Origin: Aquabacterium sp. A7-Y
GTDB lineage: Bacteria > Pseudomonadota > Gammaproteobacteria > Burkholderiales > Burkholderiaceae_C
Direction of reading: 5' to 3'
Assembly (NCBI RefSeq): GCF_026153205.1
Contig: NZ_JAPFBW010000005.1
Coordinates: forward strand, 62,001 to 126,000
DNA length: 64,000 bases
Part shown: positions 8,234-20,271 of the stretch, one piece after another
Layout: each line of letters starts with the position of its first letter
How positions within the stretch are numbered: the stretch's first letter is position 1
Position numbers and translations under genes: made by a program
The notes under the pieces: model-generated
Databases searched by the model: none
The model's input: only the letters and a program-made list of their open reading frames with translations
Told to the model about the DNA's origin: nothing

Positions 8234-11200
8234 CGACGACGCGCTCTTGCAAGATCTGCGAACACAGTGGGCTGCCCATCCTGTTTCTTTACCACGCGGC
8301 TGTTGCGAAGGATCCGGACTTCGGGCCCTTGGACGCCCACAAGCTCAAGTCGCATCCGTCGTCCATCGCGGCCGTCGGTCTGCCGGATATCACCCATTCG
8401 CGGTACGTCCTGCGGAGCCTGCGTCCGCGCAGCTTCTTGTACATCTACCATGAAGTACCGCCCCCACATTTGCTGAAGCGGCTGGACCGGACGAAAGCGG
8501 CCAAAACGGTTCCGGCATCAGTGGCCTCGGACGAAGCACATTGGGAAGTTTTTCAGGTCCTCACGGGCGGGGCTTTGGTACCGCAGGATCACCCGCTGTT
8601 CGGGAGCGGCGAAGCCTTCTCGTGCGACGCCGACGGTGGCTCGCACATCTATACCGCCCTGACCTATCGCCTGCGGAACGCTCACGCGTCGAAAGGCATC
8701 TGGGTGGCGGTCAGCGCGAATCAATGGAACCGCAAGTTGCGCGAGCGCATCAAGGAACGCAAGGCCGAGGTGATGCACTTTGTCAATGTGCCCGCCGCGC
8801 TCAGCGCCGTGGAAGTCAAGTCGGGTACCCACAGCAGCGGCAAGCATATCTTTCGGCCCACGGGCGAATGGCTCGAGGAGCATGTCGCCGATTTTGCGCT
8901 CGACAACTTCCAGCACGGTAAACGCGAACCCCGTGGTCCTTTGGCGAAAGTGCGTGGAGCAGGCGCGGCGCTTGTCCAGCGGATGGAGCAGTTGTCGGCT
9001 GAACACCCGAAAACCAAAGGACGGGGATTCGCGTTCGTCTTGCCAGATCCAGTGGGCACGGCCCAGGCACTTGCCGAGATCTCTCTGGCGCGGCAACAGC
9101 AAGGGCTCGACTACGCCTATGAAAACCGGCAACCCTTTGGCGTGGCGACCGCGATCCAGGTGATCCGCAACAAGGTGCACACCGCCACCGCCGAGGAGAT
9201 CGATGGAGACAAGACCAAAAACCCGCGCTTTACTGCTGCGGACTTGCACGAGACAACCGGACTTGCGGGGACTCCCCCGAAACCCAAGTTCGTAGAACCC
9301 TATTTTCATGCTGCCAAGCTGGCCGCAGAATCGGGGAACTATATCAACTGCGGCACGATGAGCAGGCAGAATTTCGAGAGTGCGCGGGATATACACAAGA
9401 ACCTGCCAAAAAATGCGACATATCTCAAACTGGCCAACGATCCCGCGAGAGGAGTGGTTATCGCGCCGTTTGACGCCTTAACCGCCACGAAGGCGAAGCA
9501 GACCCTTCAGAAGATGGACCGGCTTCACAATGGTGCCGAGATGGAGACTTTCCTCTCGGAATTTAACAAGACGAAAGAGAAGTTCGAGAGACTGGTGCGG
9601 GAACACAATGACGACCAGGCTCAGCTGCTTCCCTGGGCACCTCTTGCGTGCTATATGCGCGATCATTTTGATGCGTCGGACCCGAACGACCGCAACTGCG
9701 AACACAAACCGGGCGAGGTCTACATGCAGGAGGCGGCCGGCGTCTTGATCGGCTCTGGCACTTTCAGTCCGCGTTTGGCGGAGGAGAGCACCAAGCTGCT
9801 GGATGCGCAGCCGGGCAGCGACAACGATTGGCTACTGAGAGCGATGGTGGCGAATCAGAAGGAGCTTTTCGCGGCCTTCCAGGATGAGTGGGCTCACGGC
9901 AAAGAATGGTTCAGCAGTGAGGATAAAAAATTTGACAAGACCTACGACACGATCAAAGGACTGATGTCCGATGACTGGGTCACCGGCGCTCTTCGTGCTC
10001 GCTTTGGGTGGTTGAACCCCGCCGGTATCGCGCTGAGTTTTGGACTCCAAGCGTGGGCCGTGGCCGCGGCGGCTTATGTGACGGCGGAACTGCTCGCGAA
10101 ATCAAAAAAGGCGCAGGATGTCGCCGCAAAGGCGAACGCGTCCTTGAAAGGGGTAGTCGACAGAAAGCTTGCCGCGGGGAAAGCGGCACGTGCAGCCGCG
10201 CTGCAAGCCTCTGTCGATCGCCTCAAAGCGGCTGAAGCGGCTGCCGATTTGCGAACCAAGAAGTGCGCTATATGGGCCGATTCATTTGGCGGCCTGCTTG
10301 CCGCGGTTTTGACGGGCGCTCCGCCGTCGAAACCTGTGCTTGCCAAGGTCCAAATGCATTGGACCGAGGCACTTGCGGTGCTTACGCGGTTAGAAAATAG
10401 CGGCAAGAAATTAGACGTCGATACGCGCCAGCAGAAGCAGCATTTTGAGCATTTGCAGAGCCGCTGGAAAACGCTGCCAGATCATATTCGGAACACAGTG
10501 ATCACCATAGATCTTCGCGTCACAAACGCGGACCTTGTCGATGCGATGTCATTGCCGGATCTCCACGAGAAAGCGACTGGGGCAACGGTGTCTATCATCA
10601 CCAAAGAGCCGGGTCTGCGACGGGTCGATTTGACCGTGACGAATTTCGCCAATCTTTATGATGATGCCCACCGCTACGACAGACTCAAAAGCTTTGTCAC
10701 CGACGGGATCAAGGGCCGTTTTGCGCAGCTCAACGATGTAATGCTGGGCGGGAGCAAAAGGAAGGAAAAAATCGTTCAAGCGGCCGTCAAACCGAATGGT
10801 GCTATCGACGCAGGAATAGATATCGCCGGCAAAGCTGCGACGGCAACAAAAAACGTCGTCTTGAACTCGGATGCCTTGGGTGCGAGCGGTCATCTCTCTC
10901 TGGGAGGAGCGCTATTGCAGTGGCGTCTTCACTATGGGAATGCCCAAAGGATTGACGAATTGAGTCAGAAGCTGCTGGCTACCCCGGGGCTGACACCCGA
11001 GCAGCGCGAGGTCATTCAAGAGACGATCCAGATGACAAAGTTCGGCCTGTGGGATAACTACGCGGGTATGGCTGGCGGCGTTCTGGAGCTCGGAGGCCTC
11101 ATTGCATCAGACCTTCGCCAATTCACTTGGGCACAGGCAAGGCCAACAGCAGGGAAGCTATTAACCGGCGGCGCGGCTGCAATGATGTTCGCCGCAGGTG

Positions 11201-11793
11201 TTTCTGGCGCAATCGGTAATGCGTTGAATGCAGCGCAAAATTTCATGAAGGCGGCGAGTAAGTTCAAACAGGGGCAGACTGGTCTGGCGTCAGCCTACTT
11301 ACTGGTTACAGGACTGTATACTCTGGGAAGTGGCGCCGTCGGTGCTTCTGCAGTCGAGATCGCTGTACATTGGTACTGGGAGCGGAAGCTGCTGGAAGGT
11401 ATGACTATCAGGGGCATCCAAAGGAATGGTGTGTTTGTAGCTGGACGGTGGGGATACGGTTGGGTAAGAGGGCTGAGTCTCACCGGCTGGGGCCTCGTGC
11501 TCACGCTTGCCTCATTCGCTGTAGAGGGCATAGTCATCTACTGCGACCGTACTCCGCTAGAAGCGTGGATAGAAAACAGTTACTTCGGAAACAAGCCACT
11601 CTATCGCGACAAATACCCTAACCCCAAAAACTGGGAGCGGGAAAATGCTGCGCTAGAGAAAGCATTCAAACTTGCTCACGCTCAGGCTGCTGAGTGGAGC
11701 AACCTGGATAAAGCGACGGCCGGCGGAAAACAAGTATTTCCTCCCCTTGTCCCGACTAGCGAGTCCGGTAGCACGATGTTGAAGGCGCACTAG
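8230..11793 (+). CDS. VasX / BTH_I2691-like type VI secretion effector, predicted membrane-acting
   Basis: 1187-residue probable antibacterial effector. The start resembles the N-terminal domain of VasX/BTH_I2691-family effectors: a CxxC pair (CKIC), then SGLPILFLYHAAVA and RSFLYIYHE. The middle is Lys/Ala-rich and helical. Hydrophobic segments lie near residues 595-620, 975-1000, 1020-1050 and 1080-1105, and the end reads PLEAWIENSYFG, also typical of this family. VasX-type proteins depolarise target membranes, so a pore-forming role is inferred. ATG 8230 was chosen over 8218 because it forms an ATGA overlap with the adaptor stop. Codon use is clearly more A/T-rich than in the housekeeping genes, pointing to horizontal acquisition. 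Confidence 0.82.
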   Translation: MTTTRSCKICEHSGLPILFLYHAAVAKDPDFGPLDAHKLKSHPSSIAAVGLPDITHSRYVLRSLRPRSFLYIYHEVPPPHLLKRLDRTKAAKTVPASVASDEAHWEVFQVLTGGALVPQDHPLFGSGEAFSCDADGGSHIYTALTYRLRNAHASKGIWVAVSANQWNRKLRERIKERKAEVMHFVNVPAALSAVEVKSGTHSSGKHIFRPTGEWLEEHVADFALDNFQHGKREPRGPLAKVRGAGAALVQRMEQLSAEHPKTKGRGFAFVLPDPVGTAQALAEISLARQQQGLDYAYENRQPFGVATAIQVIRNKVHTATAEEIDGDKTKNPRFTAADLHETTGLAGTPPKPKFVEPYFHAAKLAAESGNYINCGTMSRQNFESARDIHKNLPKNATYLKLANDPARGVVIAPFDALTATKAKQTLQKMDRLHNGAEMETFLSEFNKTKEKFERLVREHNDDQAQLLPWAPLACYMRDHFDASDPNDRNCEHKPGEVYMQEAAGVLIGSGTFSPRLAEESTKLLDAQPGSDNDWLLRAMVANQKELFAAFQDEWAHGKEWFSSEDKKFDKTYDTIKGLMSDDWVTGALRARFGWLNPAGIALSFGLQAWAVAAAAYVTAELLAKSKKAQDVAAKANASLKGVVDRKLAAGKAARAAALQASVDRLKAAEAAADLRTKKCAIWADSFGGLLAAVLTGAPPSKPVLAKVQMHWTEALAVLTRLENSGKKLDVDTRQQKQHFEHLQSRWKTLPDHIRNTVITIDLRVTNADLVDAMSLPDLHEKATGATVSIITKEPGLRRVDLTVTNFANLYDDAHRYDRLKSFVTDGIKGRFAQLNDVMLGGSKRKEKIVQAAVKPNGAIDAGIDIAGKAATATKNVVLNSDALGASGHLSLGGALLQWRLHYGNAQRIDELSQKLLATPGLTPEQREVIQETIQMTKFGLWDNYAGMAGGVLELGGLIASDLRQFTWAQARPTAGKLLTGGAAAMMFAAGVSGAIGNALNAAQNFMKAASKFKQGQTGLASAYLLVTGLYTLGSGAVGASAVEIAVHWYWERKLLEGMTIRGIQRNGVFVAGRWGYGWVRGLSLTGWGLVLTLASFAVEGIVIYCDRTPLEAWIENSYFGNKPLYRDKYPNPKNWERENAALEKAFKLAHAQAAEWSNLDKATAGGKQVFPPLVPTSESGSTMLKAH

Positions 11794-11802
11794 GAGAGAG
11801 AT

Positions 11803-12948
11803 ATGGCGTCGTGCAAACACGTGCTCGGGAAAGACCTTGTTCATCCTGGAATGCTTTCTGTCACCGAGCGCTCAAAAAGTGCGGAGCACCTTTCCAAGAA
11901 AGTTCAGGCGTCGAACAATCCCAGTAGTTTGGGTTTGGTACGAGAGGCATGGAGCCACGCTCTTTCTTTGCAAATGATGTTCACGGGAGCGCGCGGCTTT
12001 GTTAGCATTGTCTGCCTCGCGTTCCTTATCGGCGCAGCGGCGATTTGTTACTGGCCCTTCAAGCTCTCCATTACCATGACATCGAAGCTAATGTCGGAAG
12101 ATGGGATGGGAGGATACGCCCTAGTTATGTTGTTTATGTCTGCTTGGATGGGCGGGATGGCGCTGGTCGCCGTTTGTATAGGAGTTCGGGGGCTCCGAAT
12201 GGACTTATTTGGCCCGAAGGATGTCCCGCTCGTCTTCAACAAACAGACGCGCAAGGTCTACAAATATGTGCAGGAACTTCCCAAAAAGAAGGGGACTGGC
12301 GCACTGAATGCACTCAAGCACCTGGTGGTCAGCGCTTTTTCGCCTTGGCCTCAGATGCTTTTGATTGAATATGACTGGGACTGCCTCGAGGCGGAGTACT
12401 TCGAATCGACAACGCTGATGGGCAATGTGAACAAGACATTGCGGGTCTTGCAGTTCTATGTCAAAGAGCACCCTACCAGCCAGCGAGTGATCGACAGCTT
12501 CACCGTGGCTTCGCCGGCGGTTGTGACACGCTCCATGTCGATGGACCTTTGGGAATACATCCGGCGTTACATGGAGGAAGACGGTCCGGTCATGCACAAA
12601 GGGGACTCGCCCGCACCGGCATGGCCAACCAGCTTGCTGCAGTCCGCGCAGGCAGTGGCGCCGTACTTTTGGCCGCTGGTTTTAATGGGGAGTCTCTGGA
12701 GCGCGTACTCGGTGTGGCAGCATGGGTGGCCGCATGATCAGGGCCACTTTGGGCCGGTCGTTTTTATAGTCGGCTTCATTTCAAATTTCTTCCTGCTGGC
12801 CATCGTCTTCAACCGCCTGGGTTACGCCCTTGGCAGAGAAGCCCCTCTCCCGCCCGCAGTGCTGGAGACCGTGGGGGAGCCTCTGGACCTCGCCAGGTTG
12901 GCGAAAGAGGCAAATGCCGGTGCGGTTGTCTCCCAGGCTGCGACCTAA
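11803..12948 (+). CDS. Polytopic membrane protein, candidate immunity protein (DUF6708-like)
   Basis: 381-residue membrane protein starting 9 bases after the effector, with AGGAGAG just ahead of its ATG. Membrane segments are seen near residues 65-85, 104-128, 284-304 and 318-340. A cytoplasmic-looking middle holds NKQTRKVYKY and PWPQMLLIEYDWDCLEAEY, which resemble DUF6708 proteins found behind type VI effectors; I recognise this from memory. Its position directly after a membrane-acting effector and its inner-membrane topology fit an immunity protein that protects the producer. It shares the effector's lower GC content. Function is inferred from context, not from a known fold. Confidence 0.6.
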   Translation: MASCKHVLGKDLVHPGMLSVTERSKSAEHLSKKVQASNNPSSLGLVREAWSHALSLQMMFTGARGFVSIVCLAFLIGAAAICYWPFKLSITMTSKLMSEDGMGGYALVMLFMSAWMGGMALVAVCIGVRGLRMDLFGPKDVPLVFNKQTRKVYKYVQELPKKKGTGALNALKHLVVSAFSPWPQMLLIEYDWDCLEAEYFESTTLMGNVNKTLRVLQFYVKEHPTSQRVIDSFTVASPAVVTRSMSMDLWEYIRRYMEEDGPVMHKGDSPAPAWPTSLLQSAQAVAPYFWPLVLMGSLWSAYSVWQHGWPHDQGHFGPVVFIVGFISNFFLLAIVFNRLGYALGREAPLPPAVLETVGEPLDLARLAKEANAGAVVSQAAT

Positions 12949-12999
12949 GTCCTCACACGGCCGCTCCACGAGCTGCCCTGCTCCCCCGCATTTTCAGCG

Positions 13000-14604
<1,605 letters not shown>

Positions 14605-14704
14605 CCTCGGTTCTCCTTCCTGGAAATCGCCGCCCGTCGTTGCGGACGGCTGGTGGTAAAGACCGCAGTGCGGGCAGGCTGCGGCGCGGGCCGCATGCCG
14701 GGTC

Positions 14705-14905
14705 TCAGGGGCGCCGCTGCTCGGCATAGGCCGCGCAGCGCTGCTGCCAGCGCAGCCGCTCGACGTCCGTCGCCCCCAGGTGGCGGGCCGCCTCGGCGCC
14801 CAGCTGTGCCTGCCGGTACACCTCGACCTCTGTGCCGCCGCGCTCCGGTGAGCGCCCACTGCCCGCGAAACGGCGTGTCCAGTCTGCGAGCTGCGCACGC
14901 TGCGG
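14705..14905 (-). pseudogene. Probable remnant of a lipase chaperone (LifO-type) C-terminus
   Basis: The 541-base gap 14605-15145 has no intact gene. This 66-codon stretch lies between two stops and lacks an ATG. Read on the minus strand it gives LGAEAARHLGATDVERLRW followed by QQRCAAYAEQRRP. That fits the end of lipase secretion chaperones, whose C-terminal helices carry an E-x-A-x-R-L-x-x-L-D-x-x-R-x-x-W-x-x-R-x-x-x-Y pattern. The rest of the gene was not found upstream in any frame. It sits on the same strand just ahead of the carboxylesterase, so a lipase/chaperone locus may have decayed here. Family identification is from pattern memory, hence the modest confidence. Confidence 0.42.
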
Positions 14906-15098
14906 TCATTGGCAGGGTCAGCCGTTGTAGTTGCGCCTTCTGCCAATGCCTCTGGTGCAGCGCAGCAGGCGACGCCGCACCCGGCCGACCGCCGGCAAGC
15001 GCCGCCCCTGGGGCTTACCCGCTTGTCAGCACGGCGCGATGCGTGAATAAACGCGCTGCCGCCGATCTGCAGTACCCTGCGGGTTTGCCTGTCCAAAC

Positions 15099-15121
15099 TG
15101 TGGCCCCACCAAGGGGCCACA
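15099..15121 (+). promoter_or_regulatory. Hairpin in the ugpB leader
   Basis: Perfect inverted repeat with 9-base arms (TGTGGCCCC / GGGGCCACA) around a 5-base loop, ending 24 bases before the ugpB start codon and just ahead of its GGAG ribosome site. No T-run follows, so it is not an obvious terminator. It could be an operator or an RNA stem in the leader. No convincing Pho box was found in the region. Confidence 0.4.
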
Positions 15122-15145
15122 CGCTGTGTTGTGGGAGTAGTACCG

Positions 15146-16462
15146 ATGAAGTCCAAAGCCGCCCTGTGGGCGACCACCCTCGTGGGGGCCATGTTGTCCA
15201 CGTCCCCCGCCCTGGCCCAGACCGAGATCCAGTGGTGGCACTCGATGGGAGGTGCGCTGGGTGAATGGGTCAACGACCTGGCACGCCAATTCAACGAGAG
15301 CCAGAAGGACTACCGCATCGTTCCCACCTTCAAGGGCAGCTACGACGAGTCGATGACGGCTGCCGTGGCCGCTTTCCGTGCCGGCAATGCGCCGCACGTG
15401 CTGCAGGTGTTCGAGGTCGGCACTGCGACCATGATGGCCGCCAAGGGTGCCGTCAAGCCGGTCGCCGACGTGATGCGGGAAGCCGGCCTGAAGTTCGACC
15501 AGCAGGCCTATGTGCCCGCGGTGGCCGGCTACTACACGGCGCCCAACGGGCAGATGCTGAGCTTCCCCTTCAACAGCTCGACCACCGTCTTCCACTACAA
15601 CAAGGACGCCTTCAAGGCCGCCGGGCTGGACCCGGAGAAGCCGCCGCGCAGCTGGCCGGAGGTCGCGCTGGCCGCTGGGCAGCTCAAGGCCGCCGGGCAC
15701 AAGTGCCCCTACACCACCAGCTGGATAGGCTGGACCCAACTGGAGAGTTTCTCGACCTGGCACAACGTGGAGTTCTCGACCCTGCGCAACGGCTTCGGCG
15801 GCACGGGGACGCGGCTGACCTTCAACTCTCCGCTGCACGTGCGCCACTTCGAGAACCTGGCCAACATGGCGCGCCAGGGTCTGTTCATCTACAAGGGCCG
15901 CGGCAACGCGGCCGATGCGACCTTCGTCTCCGGCGAGTGCGCGATGATGACCGGCTCCTCGGGCCTGTACGGCAACATCAAGCGCAACGCAAAGTTCGCC
16001 TCCGGCATCTCGACCCTGCCCTATTACCCCGATGTGCCCGGCGCGCCGCAGAACACCGTGATCGGCGGTGCCAGCCTGTGGGTGATGGCCGGCAAGAAGC
16101 CGCAGGAATACAAGGGCGTGGCACAGTTCTTCGCCTTCCTGTCGCGACCCGAGGTGGCGGCGGCCAGCCACCAGCGTACCGGCTACCTGCCGGTCACCAC
16201 GGCCTCCTATCAGCTGACCGAGAAGTCCGGCTTCTACACGCAGAACCCGGGGACCGATGTCGCGGTGACGCAGATGATCCGCAAGACCACCGACAAGTCG
16301 CGCGGCATCCGCCTGGGCAACTTCGTGCAGATCCGCACCATCGTCGACGAAGAAACCGAGCAGGTCTGGGCCGGCAAGAAAAGCGCGAAGGAGGCCCTGG
16401 ACGCAGCCATCAAGCGCGGCAACGAGCAGCTCCAGCGCTTCGAGCAGGCCAACCGGCGCTGA
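15146..16462 (+). CDS. ugpB: Glycerol-3-phosphate ABC transporter, periplasmic binding protein
   Basis: Periplasmic solute receptor that captures sn-glycerol-3-phosphate and glycerophosphodiesters and delivers them to UgpAE. It has 438 residues, with a cleavable signal peptide ending near AQT (LSTSPALAQ). The mature start EIQWWHSMGG and FKGSYDESMTAAVAAFRAGN are characteristic of UgpB. Further family stretches are FNSSTTVFHYNKDAF and GGASLWVM. ATG 15146 was preferred over an in-frame GTG at 15131 because GGAG precedes it by 8 bases and it gives a normal signal peptide. First gene of ugpBAECQ. Confidence 0.95.
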   Translation: MKSKAALWATTLVGAMLSTSPALAQTEIQWWHSMGGALGEWVNDLARQFNESQKDYRIVPTFKGSYDESMTAAVAAFRAGNAPHVLQVFEVGTATMMAAKGAVKPVADVMREAGLKFDQQAYVPAVAGYYTAPNGQMLSFPFNSSTTVFHYNKDAFKAAGLDPEKPPRSWPEVALAAGQLKAAGHKCPYTTSWIGWTQLESFSTWHNVEFSTLRNGFGGTGTRLTFNSPLHVRHFENLANMARQGLFIYKGRGNAADATFVSGECAMMTGSSGLYGNIKRNAKFASGISTLPYYPDVPGAPQNTVIGGASLWVMAGKKPQEYKGVAQFFAFLSRPEVAAASHQRTGYLPVTTASYQLTEKSGFYTQNPGTDVAVTQMIRKTTDKSRGIRLGNFVQIRTIVDEETEQVWAGKKSAKEALDAAIKRGNEQLQRFEQANRR

Positions 16463-16566
16463 CCCACCGCCGCATGCCGTGGTAGGCAGGCGGGTCACAC
16501 GCCCGGGCTGCCTTTGGCCTCTTCCCGCAGGCGCGGCCCACCCGGCCGCGCTCATATCGAGACCGC

Positions 16567-17448
16567 ATGGAAAAGCGCGTACGTTTCCGATCCCGCTGGC
16601 TGCCCTGGGCGCTGATCGCGCCGCAGATGGCCGTCGTGCTGGTGTTTTTCTTCTGGCCCGCGGCCCAGGCGCTCTACCAGAGCGTGCTGTCGCAGGACGC
16701 CTTCGGCCTGTCGGTCGAGTACGTGGGCGCGGCGAACTTCCAGCGGCTGTTCGAGGACCCGAGCTACATCGAATCCTTCCAGACCACGGCGCTGTTTTCC
16801 GTGCTGGTGGCTGTCTGCGGCCTGTGCGTCGCGCTGCTGCTGGCGGTGCTGGCAGACCGTGTCGTGCGCGGCGCGGCGCTGTACAAAACCCTGCTGATCT
16901 GGCCTTATGCGGTGGCGCCGGCGGTGGCGGGTGTGCTGTGGATGTTCCTGTTCGCGCCGTCCATCGGGGTGGTCAGCCACGTGCTGCAGCGTGTCGGCGT
17001 CGAGTGGAACCACCTGCTCGACGGCCGCGACGCGATGGCCCTGATCGTGATCGCCGCGGTCTGGAAGCAGATCTCCTACAACTTCCTGTTTTTCCTGGCC
17101 GGGCTGCAGTCCATCCCGCGCTCGCTCGTCGAGGCGGCCGCGATCGACGGGGCGGGCCCGTGGCGGCGCTTCTGGACCATCGTGTTCCCGCTGCTGTCGC
17201 CGACCACGTTTTTCCTGCTGGTGATCAACGTGGTCTACGCCTTCTTCGACACCTTCGCCATCGTCGACGCCACCACCCAGGGCGGCCCGGGCAAGGACAC
17301 CGCGATCCTGGTCTACAAGCTCTACTACGACGGCTTCAAGGCGCTCGACATGGGCGGCTCGGCGGCCCAGTCGGTGATCCTGATGCTCATCGTCATCGCG
17401 CTGACCGTGGTGCAGTTCCGGTATGTCGAGCGCAAGGTGCAGTACTGA
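16567..17448 (+). CDS. ugpA: Glycerol-3-phosphate ABC transporter permease UgpA
   Basis: Inner-membrane permease subunit that forms the translocation channel with UgpE. The 293 residues contain six predicted membrane helices, starting with [20 protein letters not shown]. The cytoplasmic EAA loop that contacts the ATPase is [20 protein letters not shown]. Length and order match E. coli UgpA (295 residues). It lies 104 bases after ugpB, in a spacer with no clear terminator, and 12 bases ahead of ugpE. Substrate assignment rests on UgpB and the terminal ugpQ gene. Confidence 0.95.
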   Translation: MEKRVRFRSRWLPWALIAPQMAVVLVFFFWPAAQALYQSVLSQDAFGLSVEYVGAANFQRLFEDPSYIESFQTTALFSVLVAVCGLCVALLLAVLADRVVRGAALYKTLLIWPYAVAPAVAGVLWMFLFAPSIGVVSHVLQRVGVEWNHLLDGRDAMALIVIAAVWKQISYNFLFFLAGLQSIPRSLVEAAAIDGAGPWRRFWTIVFPLLSPTTFFLLVINVVYAFFDTFAIVDATTQGGPGKDTAILVYKLYYDGFKALDMGGSAAQSVILMLIVIALTVVQFRYVERKVQY

Positions 17449-17460
17449 TGAGGGACTCAC

Positions 17461-18315
17461 ATGGTTGAACGCCGCCCCGCCCTCACCGCCCTGTCGCACC
17501 TGATCCTGGTGCTGGGTGTGCTGATCGTCGCCTTCCCGGTCTACGTGACCTTCGTCGCCTCGACCCAGAGCACCGAGCAGATCGCGCAAAGCCGGCCGCT
17601 GTCGCTGCTGCCGGGCGAGTACTTCGCCGAGAACTACCGCCGTGCGCTGTTCGGCGGCCAGGGCGCCTTCGGCAGCGAAAAGGCCCCGGTGGGCCGCATG
17701 CTGTGGGTCAGCTTCGTCAGCGCGATGGTGATCGCGCTGGGCAAGATCGCGATCTCGCTGCTGTCGGCCTTCGCGGTCGTGTACTTCCGCTTCCCGCTGC
17801 GCCAGCTCTGCTTCTGGATGATCTTCGTCACCCTGATGCTGCCGGTGGAGGTGCGCATCGGGCCCACCTACGAGGTGGTGAGCCAGCTGGGTCTGCTCAA
17901 TACCTATGCGGGGCTGACCGTGCCGCTGATCGCTTCGGCCACCGCGACCTTCTTGTTCCGGCAGTTTTTCCTCACGGTGCCCGACGAGCTGGTGGAGGCC
18001 GCGCGCATCGACGGCGCCGGGCCGATGCGCTTTTTCAAGGACGTGCTGGTGCCGCTGTCGGCGACCTCGATCGCGGCGCTGTTCGTGATCCAGTTCATCT
18101 ACGGCTGGAACCAGTACCTGTGGCCGCTGCTGGTCACGACCGGCGACGCGATGACACCGGTCGTGATGGGCATCAAGCGCCTGGTGGCCGGCGAGGCCTA
18201 CACCGAGTGGAACATCGTGATGGCCACCGCGCTGCTCGCGATGCTGCCGCCGGCGCTGGTCGTGCTGCTGATGCAGAAGTGGTTCGTCAAGGGCCTGGTC
18301 GACACCGAAAAATAA
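17461..18315 (+). CDS. ugpE: Glycerol-3-phosphate ABC transporter permease UgpE
   Basis: Second permease of the glycerol-3-phosphate importer. The 284 residues carry the MalG-type architecture: an N-terminal helix ([25 protein letters not shown]), five further helices and the EAA loop [20 protein letters not shown]. The [14 protein letters not shown] segment after the loop is typical for UgpE. The gene begins 12 bases after ugpA and is followed at 13 bases by ugpC, so all three are one transcription unit. Same length class as the E. coli protein (281). Confidence 0.95.
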   Translation: MVERRPALTALSHLILVLGVLIVAFPVYVTFVASTQSTEQIAQSRPLSLLPGEYFAENYRRALFGGQGAFGSEKAPVGRMLWVSFVSAMVIALGKIAISLLSAFAVVYFRFPLRQLCFWMIFVTLMLPVEVRIGPTYEVVSQLGLLNTYAGLTVPLIASATATFLFRQFFLTVPDELVEAARIDGAGPMRFFKDVLVPLSATSIAALFVIQFIYGWNQYLWPLLVTTGDAMTPVVMGIKRLVAGEAYTEWNIVMATALLAMLPPALVVLLMQKWFVKGLVDTEK

Positions 18316-18328
18316 ACAGCATCCCCAC

Positions 18329-19392
<1,064 letters not shown>

Positions 19393-19396
<4 letters not shown>

Positions 19397-20175
19397 ACGA
19401 CTCTCGCTTTTCCCCGCATCCCTGGCCCTATCCGTTCTGGGTGGCCCACCGCGGCGCCGGTCGGCTGGCACCGGAAAACACGCTGGCGGCCTTCCGGCAC
19501 GGCGCCGGCTTCGGCTACCGGATGTTCGAGTGCGACGTGAAGCTCAGCGCCGACGGCCGGCTTTTCCTGCTGCACGACACGACGCTGGAGCGCACCACCG
19601 ACGGCCGGGGCGTGGCCGGGCAGCTGCCATGGCAGCAGTTGCAGAGTCTCGATGCCGGCGGCTGGCACAGCCGCGCCTATGCCGGCGAGCCGCTGCCCAG
19701 CTTGGAGGCGATCGCCCGTTATGTGCTGCGCAACGGCTACTGCCTGAACCTCGAGATCAAGCCGACGCCCGGCGAGGAAACCGCCACCGGCGAGGCCGTG
19801 GCACGCTGCTGCGCCCGGCTCTGGCGCGAGAGCCGCACCCCGCCGGCCGCCCCGCCGCTGCTGACATCCTTCCGTCCCGAAGCCCTGCAGGCCGCGCTCG
19901 ACGCCGAACCCCAGCTGCCGCGCGGCCTGCTGCTGGACCACTGGCGCGAAGGCTGGCTGGCCGAAGCCCGCCTTTTGCGCTGCGCGGCCGTGGTGACCGA
20001 CTACGCGATGCTCGACGCCGATGCCATTGCCCAGATCCATGCCGAAGGCATGCGGGTGCTGAGCTACACGGTCAACGATCCCTGCGAGGCGCAGCGGCTG
20101 CTGGACGCGGGCATCGACGGCTTGATCACCGACGCGGTGGACCGGTTTTCGCCGGGGGCGGCGGTGCTGGACTGA
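19393..20175 (+). CDS. ugpQ: Glycerophosphodiester phosphodiesterase
   Basis: Hydrolyses glycerophosphodiesters to glycerol-3-phosphate and an alcohol, in the cytoplasm since no signal peptide is present. The 260-residue TIM-barrel has the GDPD signatures [13 protein letters not shown] (general acid/base His and metal Glu), [21 protein letters not shown] and LNLEIKP. The C-terminal strand LITDAVDRF closes the barrel. The GTG start lies inside the ugpC stop (GTGA), so translation is coupled. Placing the phosphodiesterase directly behind the transporter is the standard ugp arrangement and supports the substrate assignment of the whole operon. Confidence 0.94.
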
Positions 20176-20271
20176 CGCTCCGCCTGGCTCGCCGGGCAGC
20201 GACCGCAAGACCAGGGCCTGCAGGCGTGGCGCTATGATGCATCTGGAAGTGCAACGGATCACGAAACTCCG

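Noticed and set aside
15061..15145. Pho box ahead of ugpB
   Set aside because: Two CTGT half-sites occur but nine bases apart instead of eleven, and the rest of the consensus is missing.
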